DNA of 64,000 nucleotides from Planococcus sp. CP5-4_YE (lineage in GTDB: Bacteria; Bacillota; Bacilli; Bacillales_A; Planococcaceae): NCBI RefSeq assembly GCF_019042655.1, contig NZ_JAHPZO010000011.1, positions 1 to 64,000 on the forward strand, written 5' to 3'. The first letter of the stretch is position 1. Each line of letters opens with the position of its first letter. Under the pieces are notes generated by a model. The model saw only the letters and a list, made by a program, of their open reading frames with translations. It did not search any database and was not told where the DNA came from. The position numbers were made by a program, and so were the translations under genes. Below are positions 1 to 8,180 of this stretch, in pieces.

Positions 1-32
1 TGTCTTAAGTGGTTCAATTTTTTGTCCGAAGT
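1..32 (-). repeat. IS21-type end fragment, inverted copy of the IS-C left end
   Basis: These 32 bases are the exact reverse complement of 4763-4794, inside the left end of IS-C. The stretch contains one full end motif (gtggttca, 10-17). Homology to the IS-C end stops at about base 32, where istA coding sequence begins. A minus-oriented IS-C-like element probably lies just upstream of the window and was joined to the interior of istA by deletion or recombination. Confidence 0.7.
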
Positions 33-1470
33 TGTTCAGCGGGCTAAAGAAAGAGGAATCAGGGAGTTGGAGGATTCCATGAATAACCAATGGCTTGGGA
101 CTTACCTATTCCCTGAGAAACAAGCGATTGAAAAGGGCTATTGCCCGGTTGATTTCGAGTGGGTTCACAAAGAACTTCAAAAGAAAAACGTCACGCTGAC
201 GCTTCTGCACAATGAATACGCAAGTGCAGCCAGAGAAGATGGAAAAGTCCCTTATGCTTATCGGACATTCGCTGAAAAATATGGGAACTTCGCAAAGAAG
301 CATAAACTGACCATGCCGATTAGAAGAAAACCAGGTGAGATCTTAGAAGTGGATTGGGCAGGAACGACGCTTAAAATCATGGATAATACGACCGGCGAAA
401 TTATACCAGCGTACGTGTTCATCGCAACTCTTCCCTACAGTCAATTGAGTTATGTAGAGGCATTTCTAGATATGAAATCAACTTCCTGGCTACGCGCCCA
501 TATTCATGCATTCGAATATTTTGGAGGCGTGGCCGAGGTTTTGGTCCCTGACAACTTAAAGACCGGCGTGACGAAGCCCCACCGGGGCGATCCCATAATT
601 AACGAAGCTTACCGGGAATTAGCTGATTACTACCGGGCGGTTGTCGTGCCTAGTCGCGTCCGAAAGCCGAAAGATAAAGCGAGTGTAGAAGGAACTGTTG
701 GATACATCTCAAGACAGATCATCGCATCTTTACGAAACTACCAATGTTTTCATCTTGAGGATTTGAATGCGCGGATCTTTGAAAAGCTGGAAGAAATTAA
801 TACGATGGACTTTCAAAAGCGCGAAGGTTCTAGATTCAAAGTGTTTGAAGAAGAGGAGAAGAGCCACCTTCACCCTCTACCCCCAACACGGTTCAAGATG
901 ACGGAATGGGCAACTGCCAAAGTCCAACCGAACTACCATGTTCAAGTGGACTATAAGTTCTATTCCGTTCCTTATGAATACGTCCGCGAGGATGTCGATG
1001 TTCGAATCACTGCGGATGTAATTGAATTGTACTTTAAAGATGTGCGCATTGCATCCCATCCACGCAAACGAAAATCGGAAGATTCATATGCCACAAACCT
1101 GGATCACCTGCCAGATCACCACCGGCGTTATCTCGATCATAACCCAGAAAATAACCGGAAATGGGCGAAGGAGATCGGACCAAATATGGAACGTCTGGTT
1201 GAACATATTCTAAAAACGAATGTCGAAAAGAAAGCGTTGAATATATTGAATGGATTGAGAAATACGGCTTCTAAAAAAACAAGCACAGAGCTTGAGGCAG
1301 CGACCAAGACGTTACTGAAGATATCCTCACATCCAACCGTTGCCGTGCTGAAAAGCATCTTAGCGAGGCAGAAGAAAAAGCAAGCGGACAAACAACTCGT
1401 GCGGGAACCGCAGACAGAGGATTATGGTTTTACCAGAGGCGCTACCTATTTTGGGAGGGATAAAAAATGA
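22..1470 (+). pseudogene. istA: IstA transposase of IS-A, 5'-truncated
   Basis: DDE transposase of the IS21 family, homologous along its length to the intact IstA at 4863-6410. The catalytic triad is visible: Asp in EVDWAG, Asp in VPDNLKTG and Glu in KASVEGTVG. The first roughly 35 residues, which carry the N-terminal helix-turn-helix in the intact copy, are absent. They are replaced by IS-end sequence, and the frame is open to the left edge of the window. The homologous part begins around SEVVQRAKERGI, aligning with TEVLEQAERKGI of the other copy. The TTG at 22 lies inside an IS end and is not a credible native start. The stop overlaps the istB ATG (ATGA), the usual istAB arrangement. Confidence 0.85.
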
Positions 1471-1671
1471 TCAATCAAGAAACCTTACGAAAATTAATGG
1501 ACATGAAGATGAGTGGAATGGCGGACTTATATCAACTGCAGAATGAAAATAAAGACTTCCAGGGGATGGATTTTGATGATCGTTTTAACCTATTGGTGGA
1601 TACGGAATACGATCGCAGGAGGTCGAATAAACTGGACCGACTGATTAAACAGGCGACGTTTGATGACTCGA
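1467..1671 (+). pseudogene. istB: IstB of IS-A, 5' fragment (interrupted by IS-B)
   Basis: N-terminal part of an IS21 helper ATPase (IstB), starting at the ATG that overlaps the istA stop. The frame runs to codon DDS, then enters the inserted element and stops two codons later. Joining 1467-1671 to 4165-4715, which removes IS-B and one copy of the CTCGA duplication, restores one continuous frame of about 251 residues, the normal IstB length. The bridge reads DDSSASVELIEYH and lines up with PDACVEDIQYH in the other copy. The break is therefore due to the insertion alone. Confidence 0.9.
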
Positions 1672-1706
1672 TGTAAACGCTAAACTAGATTAAACAGTTT
1701 TCCACA
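1672..1706 (+). repeat. IS-B left inverted repeat
   Basis: Left end of IS-B. It pairs imperfectly with the reverse complement of 4125-4159. The best-conserved blocks are the outer TGTAA-CG and an inner (a)aca-ttttcc block, as expected for IS21 ends with more than one transposase-binding motif. Confidence 0.75.
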
Positions 1707-1808
1707 AATAACGGTAAACAGATTCCGCCAATTAAGAATCAACAGTTTACCGATACCTAAGCACTTTTAATATACTTGAGAGAGTCTATTGAAAGTGAGG
1801 AATGAGGA

Positions 1809-3353
1809 GTGGAAAAGTTTATGATTTACAACGAGATTCACCAACTACGCAGCGCGGGATTTACGAATAGCGCGATTGCTAGAAAGCTGAAGATATCTAG
1901 AAATCGGGTGATTGATTATGGAAAGATGACACCTGATGAGTTTTGCGAATTTATTCTTTCGCTGCAAAACAGAAGCAAGAAACTGGATCCTTACCGTTCA
2001 GAAATTGTCAGCTGGCTGAAAGAGCATCCTGATCTAACAGGTGCACAGATTTTCGATTGGCTGGAGGAACGGTTGGGGGTGAATTCTATCGCTGAAAATA
2101 CCGTAAGGAATTATGTGAACGAATTGCGGGAAATCTATCACATTCCCAAGCAGACTGCAGAGCGAACCTTTAGTGCCGTTCCGGAACTACCGATGGGTCA
2201 GCAAATTCAAGTGGATTTTGGAGAGAAGAAGGTATTAACTACGAAAGGGACGTTCAAGAGGTTGTACTTTATCGGCTTCGTGTTAGCACATTCGAGGTTT
2301 AAATATGTGGAGTTTTTGGACCGACCCTTTCGGGCAAGTGATTTAATCCATATGCATGAGAATGCCTTTCGCCACTTTGGCGGTATGTCGCAAGAAATCG
2401 TCTATGATCAAGATCGACTACTCATGGTTAGTGAAAATTCGGGAGATTTGATTATGACAGCCGAATTCACTAAATATCAACAGACACGAAAATTCAAAGT
2501 CTATCTTTGTCGAAAATCGGATCCCCAATCAAAAGGGAAAATCGAACAAGTCGTAAAATATGTAAAAAACAATTTCATGAAAAATCGCACCTTTGATAAT
2601 TTAATGGAATGGCAAGGTGACTGCATGAAGTGGCTAGAACGAACCGGCAATAAGAAAGTGCATCACAATATCAAAAAAAGACCTTTTGAGGTGCACGCCC
2701 TGGAAAAGCAACACCTACAAAAGATCTCTGGGACTTACATTTTTGAAAAAGTCTTCACTTCGAGTATAACAAGAGATATTCAGCATGACAATGTCATTCG
2801 GTTTGAAGCAAATCGGTACAGTGTACCTCGTGGCACATACCGTAAGGGTGCGCCAAACATTGCTTATATTCAAACCGATAACGACTACCTTTATATACGT
2901 CTTCAGGAACATGGGGAGATTTTAGCGAAGCACTCATTGGCAACCGGTAAAGGATCCGTCATTTCAGACCCTTCTCATCGCGAACGAGATCAGACCAAAC
3001 GGGAATTATTAATCCAACAGATTCAAAGCCAATTGACAGCAACAAAGACAAGTACCTGGTTCATTGAAGAATTAACCGAACGATATCCCCGCCACTTGAT
3101 TGACCAATTGAAAGTTGTCCAATCCGTCATCGGGAACTACCCTGACTTTGTGGATGAAGCGTTAGAAGAAGTCAAACGACTTAAGCTAATGAGCGCCAAC
3201 GATTTAAGGGACATCGCTATCTCGTTAGAGATAGATAGCCAGAAACAGCAAAAGAAGGTCGGCACGATAAACGAAAAGTACAAAGACATCGTAGCTCCAG
3301 AACGGACAACGGATATTTATCTCTCCGTCCTTCGAGGAGGTAAGAATCGATGA
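1809..3353 (+). CDS. istA: IS21-family transposase IstA (IS-B)
   Basis: A 514-residue DDE transposase that cuts and joins the IS-B ends. The N-terminus (about 10-40) looks like a helix-turn-helix (GFTNSAIARKLKISRNRV). The catalytic core has Asp in QVDFGEK (about 135), Asp in YDQDRLL (about 200) and Glu in KGKIEQVVKY (about 240). The length is typical of IS21 IstA and there is no internal break. A GTG start at 1809 follows a gaggaatgaggag ribosome site. The stop overlaps the downstream istB ATG at 3350, so the two are translated together. Only about 135 bp separate it from the left end of the element, leaving room for its promoter. Confidence 0.93.
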   Translation: MEKFMIYNEIHQLRSAGFTNSAIARKLKISRNRVIDYGKMTPDEFCEFILSLQNRSKKLDPYRSEIVSWLKEHPDLTGAQIFDWLEERLGVNSIAENTVRNYVNELREIYHIPKQTAERTFSAVPELPMGQQIQVDFGEKKVLTTKGTFKRLYFIGFVLAHSRFKYVEFLDRPFRASDLIHMHENAFRHFGGMSQEIVYDQDRLLMVSENSGDLIMTAEFTKYQQTRKFKVYLCRKSDPQSKGKIEQVVKYVKNNFMKNRTFDNLMEWQGDCMKWLERTGNKKVHHNIKKRPFEVHALEKQHLQKISGTYIFEKVFTSSITRDIQHDNVIRFEANRYSVPRGTYRKGAPNIAYIQTDNDYLYIRLQEHGEILAKHSLATGKGSVISDPSHRERDQTKRELLIQQIQSQLTATKTSTWFIEELTERYPRHLIDQLKVVQSVIGNYPDFVDEALEEVKRLKLMSANDLRDIAISLEIDSQKQQKKVGTINEKYKDIVAPERTTDIYLSVLRGGKNR

Positions 3354-4123
3354 GTCATCCCTATGACGGATTACAAGAAAAGTGCCGAACCTTACGGTTA
3401 GCAGAAACGGCCAAAGAACTGCCGAATTTTCTTCGCGAAGCCGAAGCGAAGGGATGGACGTATCATGAATTTATCCATGAAGTGCTTAGTTATGAAATGC
3501 GTTGCCGAGAACGAAAAACCAGCGAAAAGCTCATGAAATGGGCGGAGTTCCCGGAGGTATTAACATTTGAGCAGTTTCGCTTGGAAGAACAAACCGCCAT
3601 TGGTGAAAAGCAACTCAATGTGTTAAAAGAACTGTCTTGGATTGACAATCGTTTCACGTTAATCATGATGGGGCCGACAGGCGCTGGCAAAACTCATTTA
3701 TCGACTGCATTAGGTATCCACGCCATCGAGCGTGGGTATCAAGTGTCGTTCATATCAATGGAGCGTCTCATCTATGTATTGAAATCAAAAGAATACACGA
3801 GCAAGTCAAAAACCAGATATAAGCGCATAGCGAGTTCTGATCTGATTATTATTGATGATGTCATGTATATGGCTTATGAGCCTCAAGAGGCCCATTTATT
3901 CTTCCAGTTTATTTATGAAATGTATGACAAAGCAGCCTTTATCTTGACTTCGAATAAGGGTCCAGCTGAATGGGGAAAATTTTTGGGGGATCCCACCTTA
4001 ACAACGGCCATTCTAGATCGCCTTCTTCACCGGAGTGAAATTCTTACGTTTGATGAAACGCAAGACAGTATCCGGATGAAATATAGAAAGTCACTATTTG
4101 AAAATCCAGGTGTTGAATCTTAA
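3350..4123 (+). CDS. istB: IS21-family helper ATPase IstB (IS-B)
   Basis: A 257-residue AAA+ ATPase related to DnaC. It helps IstA choose and capture target DNA. Walker A is GPTGAGKTHL (about 108-117) and Walker B is LIIIDDVMYM (about 165-174). The length is normal for IstB and the gene is intact. It starts at the ATG overlapping the istA stop (ATGA). It ends 36 bp before the right end of IS-B. Confidence 0.93.
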   Translation: MSHPYDGLQEKCRTLRLAETAKELPNFLREAEAKGWTYHEFIHEVLSYEMRCRERKTSEKLMKWAEFPEVLTFEQFRLEEQTAIGEKQLNVLKELSWIDNRFTLIMMGPTGAGKTHLSTALGIHAIERGYQVSFISMERLIYVLKSKEYTSKSKTRYKRIASSDLIIIDDVMYMAYEPQEAHLFFQFIYEMYDKAAFILTSNKGPAEWGKFLGDPTLTTAILDRLLHRSEILTFDETQDSIRMKYRKSLFENPGVES

Positions 4124-4124
4124 T

Positions 4125-4159
4125 TGGGGAAAAGTGTTGAATTCTACTTGACGGTTACA
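4125..4159 (-). repeat. IS-B right inverted repeat
   Basis: Right end of IS-B, ending in ...gacggttaca directly before the CTCGA duplication at 4160-4164. It is the inverted counterpart of 1672-1706. Confidence 0.75.
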
Positions 4160-4164
4160 CTCGA

Positions 4165-4715
4165 GCGCATCGGTGGAACTGATCGAGTACCACGCTGACC
4201 GTAAGTTGGATAAGCAGTTAATCTTAGAGTTGGCGTCCGGCACCTATCTTCAGAAGCATCATAACATTATCCTTATGGGTGCTTCAGGCAACGGGAAGAC
4301 GTGGTTATCAAATGCCTTCGGCATTCAAGCCTGCCGGCAATTCTACAAGGTGAAATACATCCGCTTGCCCGAATTATTGGATGAACTTGCCGTTGCTAAA
4401 CATGAGGCAGACGGAAGTTTTCGCAAACTGATTCAAAAATACAGATCCATTGATTTATTGATACTGGATGAATGGCTCCTGAGTGAGTTGTCGCAAGACC
4501 AAGTGCTTCACGTGTTAGAAATTATCGATGCGAGGCTCAAACGGACTTCTACCATCTTCTGTTCGCAGTTCTCACCCGAAGGGTGGCATTCCAAACTTGG
4601 ACAAGCCCAAGTGGCTGATGCAATTCTCGACCGAATTGTCCATGATTCCTATAAAATATTGATCGATGGCAAAATCTCAATGCGTGAACGACATAGTTTA
4701 GTCGCGCCTCGCTGA
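4165..4715 (+). pseudogene. istB: IstB of IS-A, 3' fragment
   Basis: The remaining two thirds of the IS-A helper ATPase. Walker A is GASGNGKTW and Walker B is LLILDEWLL, and the C-terminus is complete (DGKISMRERHS). The frame is continuous with 1467-1671 once IS-B is removed. Any translation now would have to begin internally, for example at the GTG at 4173, and would give an N-terminally shortened protein. Only about 20 bp follow the stop before the IS-C left end starts, so IS-A has lost its own right end. Confidence 0.88.
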
Positions 4716-4734
4716 CTGCATACAGCCACTTAAC

Positions 4735-4807
4735 AGAACCACCTGTGCCATATTTTAGAACCACTTCGGACAAAAAATTGAACCACTTAAGACATGCGAG
4801 AACCACT
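4735..4807 (+). repeat. IS-C left end: four ~22-bp-spaced motifs
   Basis: Four copies of (a/t)gaaccac occur at 4735, 4757, 4779 and 4799, spaced 22, 22 and 20 bp. About two helical turns separate neighbours, so all lie on one face of the helix. The pattern mirrors the right end exactly and is best read as a set of IstA-binding sites. Confidence 0.8.
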
Positions 4808-4862
4808 CCTATATAATTAGTTTGCGGAATATTTCGCAAATTGATGGTATAGGAGGTTTTTT

Positions 4863-6410
4863 ATGATCAAATATCGGGAGATTCTCCGGCTAAATTCTCA
4901 ACAAGTATCTAAACGGGGAATCGCAGCAAGCTGTAAGTGTTCACGCAACACCATCACTGAAGTGCTGGAACAAGCAGAAAGGAAAGGGATTTCCTGGCCC
5001 TTGTCGGAGGATCTCGGAGACAAAGAACTTCAGAAGCTTCTGTTTCCCGAGAAGCATGTGAAAGACGAAAGGCACTTGCCTGACATGGACTACGTCCATA
5101 AAGAAATGGCAAAAACGGGCGTGACGCTCTCACTGCTCTGGCATGAGTATGTGATTGTCTGCCGCAATGGAAATCAGATTCCCTACAGCTACCGTCAATT
5201 CTGCCGAGAATACAGCAAGTTCGTCACGACAACCAAAGCTACCATGCGCATCAAGCGTAAGCCGGCTGAAACTCTGGAAGTTGATTGGGCAGGTTCTACT
5301 ATGAGCGTCCGAGATCAAACGACCGGTGAAGTGCACGAGGTCTTTCTTTTTGCGGCTACTTTGTCGTGCAGCTCCTACTCGTATGTCGAAGGATTCTATT
5401 CTATGAATTCCCTGAATTGGATCACCGGGCATATCCACGCCTTTGAATTCTTTGGGGGCGTCACCCAGACCGTGGTCCCAGACAACTTGAAAACCGGCGT
5501 CGATAAACCGTCTTATAGTGACCCTGTGATTAACCGAACGTATCAAGAGCTAGCAGAGCATTACCAGACGGTTATTATCCCCGCACGCGTCAGGAAACCA
5601 AAGGATAAACCAAGTGTCGAAGGAACCGTCGGTACAATCACCACGTGGATTATCGCTTCCTTAAGGAGCCAAGTATTCTTTTCATTACAAGAACTGAACG
5701 AAGCCGTTCGGCTTAAATTGGATGAATTCAATCAAAAAGAATTTCAAAAGAAAAAGGGAAGCCGGCTCTCTGCCTTCTTGGAAGAGGAGAAGTTTGCGCT
5801 TCTGCCCTTGCCTGCTTCCCGATACGAAATGGCTCACTGGAAGAAAGCCACCCTACAACCAGATTATCATATCGTAGAAGATAAAATGTATTATTCCGTG
5901 CCCTATGAATACATTAAACATGTGGTGGAAATCCGTATCACCCGAACGATGGTAGAGGTATTCTTTAACAACTTCCGGATTGCCTCCCACAAGCGATTGT
6001 TTGGAAAGGATGGGCAAACGTCTACGGTGTTCGAACATCTGCCCGCTAAGCATCAGCAATTTCTTCTGTTTACGCCAAAGCATTTTATTGAATGGGGAGA
6101 GTCCGTCGGACCCTCTACGGAAAAAGCAGTCCGCACGATTTTAGCCAATGGCACCAATGAAAAGCAGGCATTAAAACTGTGCCAAGGGCTGTCTAAACTC
6201 GTTGCGCAGTATAGCGAACGTGAACTCGAAGTGGCTTGCGAAAAGTCACTAACCTTCTCTCCAAGGGTGAGCTTGAATACGATCAAAACAATTCTAAAAA
6301 CAGAGCGTGAAGTCAAAGCGACGACTCTGTCGCAAAAGAAAACTGTTAGCCTTTCAAAAGAGCATGGGTTTGTCAGAGGGGCAGACTATTACGGGAGGAA
6401 AGACCAATGA
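4863..6410 (+). CDS. istA: IS21-family transposase IstA (IS-C)
   Basis: A 515-residue DDE transposase with a full N-terminal helix-turn-helix (about 10-45, ASCKCSRNTITEVL), which the IS-A copy lacks. The catalytic residues are Asp in EVDWAGST (about 143), Asp in VPDNLKTG (about 205) and Glu in KPSVEGTVG (about 250). It starts at an ATG with a good ribosome site (ataggaggtttttt). It is homologous to but clearly diverged from the IS-A protein, so the two are not recent duplicates. The stop overlaps the istB ATG at 6407. The gene itself is intact, but its partner IstB is broken. Confidence 0.93.
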   Translation: MIKYREILRLNSQQVSKRGIAASCKCSRNTITEVLEQAERKGISWPLSEDLGDKELQKLLFPEKHVKDERHLPDMDYVHKEMAKTGVTLSLLWHEYVIVCRNGNQIPYSYRQFCREYSKFVTTTKATMRIKRKPAETLEVDWAGSTMSVRDQTTGEVHEVFLFAATLSCSSYSYVEGFYSMNSLNWITGHIHAFEFFGGVTQTVVPDNLKTGVDKPSYSDPVINRTYQELAEHYQTVIIPARVRKPKDKPSVEGTVGTITTWIIASLRSQVFFSLQELNEAVRLKLDEFNQKEFQKKKGSRLSAFLEEEKFALLPLPASRYEMAHWKKATLQPDYHIVEDKMYYSVPYEYIKHVVEIRITRTMVEVFFNNFRIASHKRLFGKDGQTSTVFEHLPAKHQQFLLFTPKHFIEWGESVGPSTEKAVRTILANGTNEKQALKLCQGLSKLVAQYSERELEVACEKSLTFSPRVSLNTIKTILKTEREVKATTLSQKKTVSLSKEHGFVRGADYYGRKDQ

Positions 6411-7158
6411 CCATTGAATCCACGATCACCAAACTAAACGAGATGCGCTTGAGCGCGATTGCCGATACGTATTATGAGCAGATGAAAGATCCGCAATACC
6501 AGGAACTGTCGTTCGAAGACCGTTTTAATTTATTGATCGATAGTGAGTACATCCGCCGAAAGAACAATAAATTGGATCGGCTAATCCGGTCTGCGAATTT
6601 ACGTATGCCCGATGCTTGTGTTGAAGACATCCAATACCACGAAGACCGCAAGCTCGATCGCACGACCATCTTGCGCTTAGCCAGCTGCAATTACATTGGC
6701 GAGAAGCAGAACGTCATCCTAAAAGGCGCATCTGGCAACGGAAAATCCTATCTGGCATGCGCGCTCGGAATCAGCGCTTGTCGGAATGGTTATACAGCCA
6801 AGTACATCCGCCTGCCCGACTTACTCGATGAGCTTGCCCTTGCACGATTGAACGGAACCTATCAGAAACACATGAAAGCTTACCGAAAGGTAAACTTATT
6901 AATTTTGGACGAATGGTTGCTTGTCTCTCTGACAGAGCACGAAGCCCGTGATGTGCTAGAAATCGTCGAAGCCAGGTATCCAGGTATCAAAACGCCTCGA
7001 CCATTTTCTGTTCTCAGTTTGAACCTAGCGGTTGGTATGAACAGATTGGAGAAGCCACGCTCGCAGATGCCATCCTTGACCGTGCCATTCACAGTTCTCA
7101 TTCCATTTTGATTGATGGTAAGATTTCCATGCGCGAAAGACTTGGGATTCAGTCATAA
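6407..7158 (+). pseudogene. istB: IstB of IS-C, frameshifted by an 8-bp tandem duplication
   Basis: IS21 helper ATPase with Walker A (GASGNGKSY) and Walker B (LLILDEWLL) intact in the first 190 residues. At 6973-6988 the octamer caggtatc occurs twice in tandem. Deleting one unit makes the frame continue as EARYQNASTIFCSQF, matching ARLKRTSTIFCSQF of the IS-A IstB, and run on through DGKISMRER to a stop at 7158. That gives 247 residues, a normal length. As it stands the product ends with an unrelated tail at 7111 and lacks the C-terminal ATPase region. Confidence 0.9.
6973..6988 (+). repeat. 8-bp tandem duplication in istB
   Basis: Two adjacent copies of caggtatc. The second copy adds eight bases and shifts the istB frame, consistent with replication slippage. 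Confidence 0.9.
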
Positions 7159-7165
7159 GCATAAA

Positions 7166-7192
7166 AAGCCGCCGTTGGGCGGCCTTCTTATT
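7166..7192 (+). terminator. Possible terminator after istB (IS-C)
   Basis: GCCGCC/GGCGGC stem with a four-base loop, just after the ancestral istB stop and followed by a T-rich but not uniform tract. A modest intrinsic terminator. Confidence 0.5.
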
Positions 7193-7199
7193 CTTATGA

Positions 7200-7271
7200 G
7201 TGGTTCTCAGATGTCCGAAGTGGTTCTAAATTTTGTCCGAGGTGGTTCTATTTTATGGCACGAGTGGTTCT
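7200..7271 (-). repeat. IS-C right end: four ~22-bp-spaced motifs
   Basis: gtggttct at 7200, 7220, 7242 and 7264, with spacings of 20, 22 and 22 bp. This is the mirror image of the left end, and the intervening tccga blocks are also shared. Confidence 0.8.
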
Positions 7272-7300
7272 CGAGCTTGTCTTTCTTCACTGACAATATA

Positions 7301-7345
7301 CAAAAAGAGAGTCACCGGTAAAATCTAGCCAGTGGCTCTCTTCTA
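7301..7345. terminator. Hairpin after IS-C
   Basis: Near-perfect inverted repeat aagagagtcaccgg / ccagtggctctctt with wobble pairs, A-rich before it and TTCT after it. It could act as a terminator in either direction. Confidence 0.55.
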
Positions 7346-7466
7346 TGCATTTACTGGCCACATTCTCCGCAATTGATGGCTCAAATCTCCGCACACGTGG
7401 CTTTTTCGTTCCGCAATACTCAATGATTCCCATGATTCAGTAAAAAAGGAAGAGAAATATCAAAAA
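7346..7466. other. Intergenic region with degenerate ~20-25-bp repeats, possible old IS end
   Basis: Between about 7358 and 7420 a pattern ggc-ca-attctccgca recurs two to three times at roughly 20-25-bp spacing (attctccgca, aatctccgca, gttccgca). It resembles the multi-motif ends of IS21 elements but belongs to none of the three elements here. No transposase gene accompanies it, so it is at most a relic. Confidence 0.3.
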
Positions 7467-7628
7467 ATGAATCAAACCTTATCAAGGTTGGGAAGAAAGA
7501 GGCTTCCATTTTTTAGTGTAAGCAACTCGGCTCTGAGTATGTATATTAGAGAAGATGATGAGCTACGTAAAAAAGTATATAACCAATTAAAAAAAGATTT
7601 AAGTTATATACTAGGGGATTTAAAATAA
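7467..7628 (+). CDS. Small hypothetical protein (53 aa), uncertain
   Basis: A short AT-rich frame from an ATG with a purine-rich upstream tract (ggaagag, 12 bases away), ending in TAA. The product is basic and amphipathic in its second half (REDDELRKKVYNQLKKDL), which looks more like real protein than random sequence. I recognise no family. It sits among IS debris, so it may be the tail of a broken gene rather than a functional one. Confidence 0.3.
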   Translation: MNQTLSRLGRKRLPFFSVSNSALSMYIREDDELRKKVYNQLKKDLSYILGDLK

Positions 7629-7925
7629 ATAAATTTTTCCCCAACTATAATAAATCTTATTGTAACGTTATGGCTTTGCATGCAGAAGGACTAGCACTAA
7701 CAAAAATCAATTGTGTAAATGGACGTTAACAAAATGTTGTGCAAAAACATAGAAATAGCAAAGTAGCAGAGAGAACTTCAAAATAAGTCCCAAACGGCAG
7801 ATACTACAAAAGTGAACTGTTTAGGATGTGATTTAAATAAAAGGATGAAAATGCTAACAACTGCACGGCGCCCCGTTTAATGAGCAGTTTATAAAAAAGG
7901 TATCCTGCAGCTAGGCTGCGATCAA
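7629..7925. other. Intergenic, AT-rich, no gene seen
   Basis: About 300 bases between the small open frame and the IS3 remnant. I see no convincing gene or structured element; the stretch probably consists of decayed mobile-element flanks. Confidence 0.5.
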
Positions 7926-7952
7926 ATGACTTCGGTATTATGCCGTAGTCAT
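7926..7952. other. Hairpin at the IS3 remnant end
   Basis: atgacttcgg / ccgtagtcat inverted repeat followed on the + strand by CTTTTTT. It sits just beyond the 3' end of the transposase fragment. It may be the IS end hairpin or a terminator acting on + strand transcription. Confidence 0.5.
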
Positions 7953-8150
7953 CTTTTTTAAATTCCATGGCTTGCGCATTCCGTTGTAATGCTCCATATA
8001 GTCATCCGCCAGCCCTTTCAATTCGGCCAGGCTGATGGCGGGTTTAAAATCGACATCATCTTTGAAGTGACTAAAAAACGATTCGATGGAGGCGTTGTCG
8101 AGGCAGTTGCCCCGGTGGGAAATCGACTGCTTCATCTCATTAAAAAGCAA
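7938..8150 (-). pseudogene. IS3-family transposase OrfB, C-terminal fragment
   Basis: About 70 residues matching the C-terminus of IS3/IS150-type integrase-like transposases. The hallmark HRGNCLDNASIESFFSHFKDD contains the catalytic Glu (IESFF), and the downstream YMEHYNGMRKPWNLKK tail is typical. The first two catalytic Asp residues and the whole N-terminal part are missing. Homology stops at about 8150, where unrelated AT-rich sequence begins. Confidence 0.85.
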
Positions 8151-8180
8151 AAAAGAGTATCAACATTTTATAGTATATTA

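Larger units (their letters stand above)
1672..4159 (+). mobile_element. IS-B, intact IS21-family element nested in istB
   Basis: A 2488-bp element flanked by the 5-bp direct repeat CTCGA (1667-1671 and 4160-4164). Both outer ends read TGTAA when each is read inward (tgtaaacgctaaac at the left, tgtaaccgtcaag at the right), and imperfect similarity extends about 35 bp inward. It carries a complete istAB pair with the ATGA overlap. Its proteins are clearly different from those of IS-A and IS-C, so it belongs to another IS21 subgroup. The clean boundaries and intact genes suggest a fairly recent, possibly active insertion. Confidence 0.92.
4735..7271 (+). mobile_element. IS-C, IS21-family element with multi-motif ends
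   Basis: An element of about 2.5 kb defined by matching ends. The left end has agaaccac-type motifs starting at 4735, 4757, 4779 and 4799. The right end has the inverse gtggttct motif at 7200, 7220, 7242 and 7264. The two ends align over about 75 bp as inverted repeats, including a tgtgccat/gtgccata block and cggacaaaa blocks between motifs. It carries istA (intact) and istB (frameshifted). The exact outer bases and any target duplication are not clear, partly because the left flank is decayed IS-A. Confidence 0.85.

Noticed and set aside
4735-4807. Regularly spaced short repeats as a possible CRISPR array
   Set aside because: The repeats are only 8-9 bp with 20-22-bp periodicity, occur in mirrored form at the other end of the element, and have no cas genes nearby. 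They are IS ends.
5130-5546. Minus-strand open frame inside istA of IS-C
   Set aside because: It overlaps the catalytic core of the transposase, with no family resemblance and no start signals.
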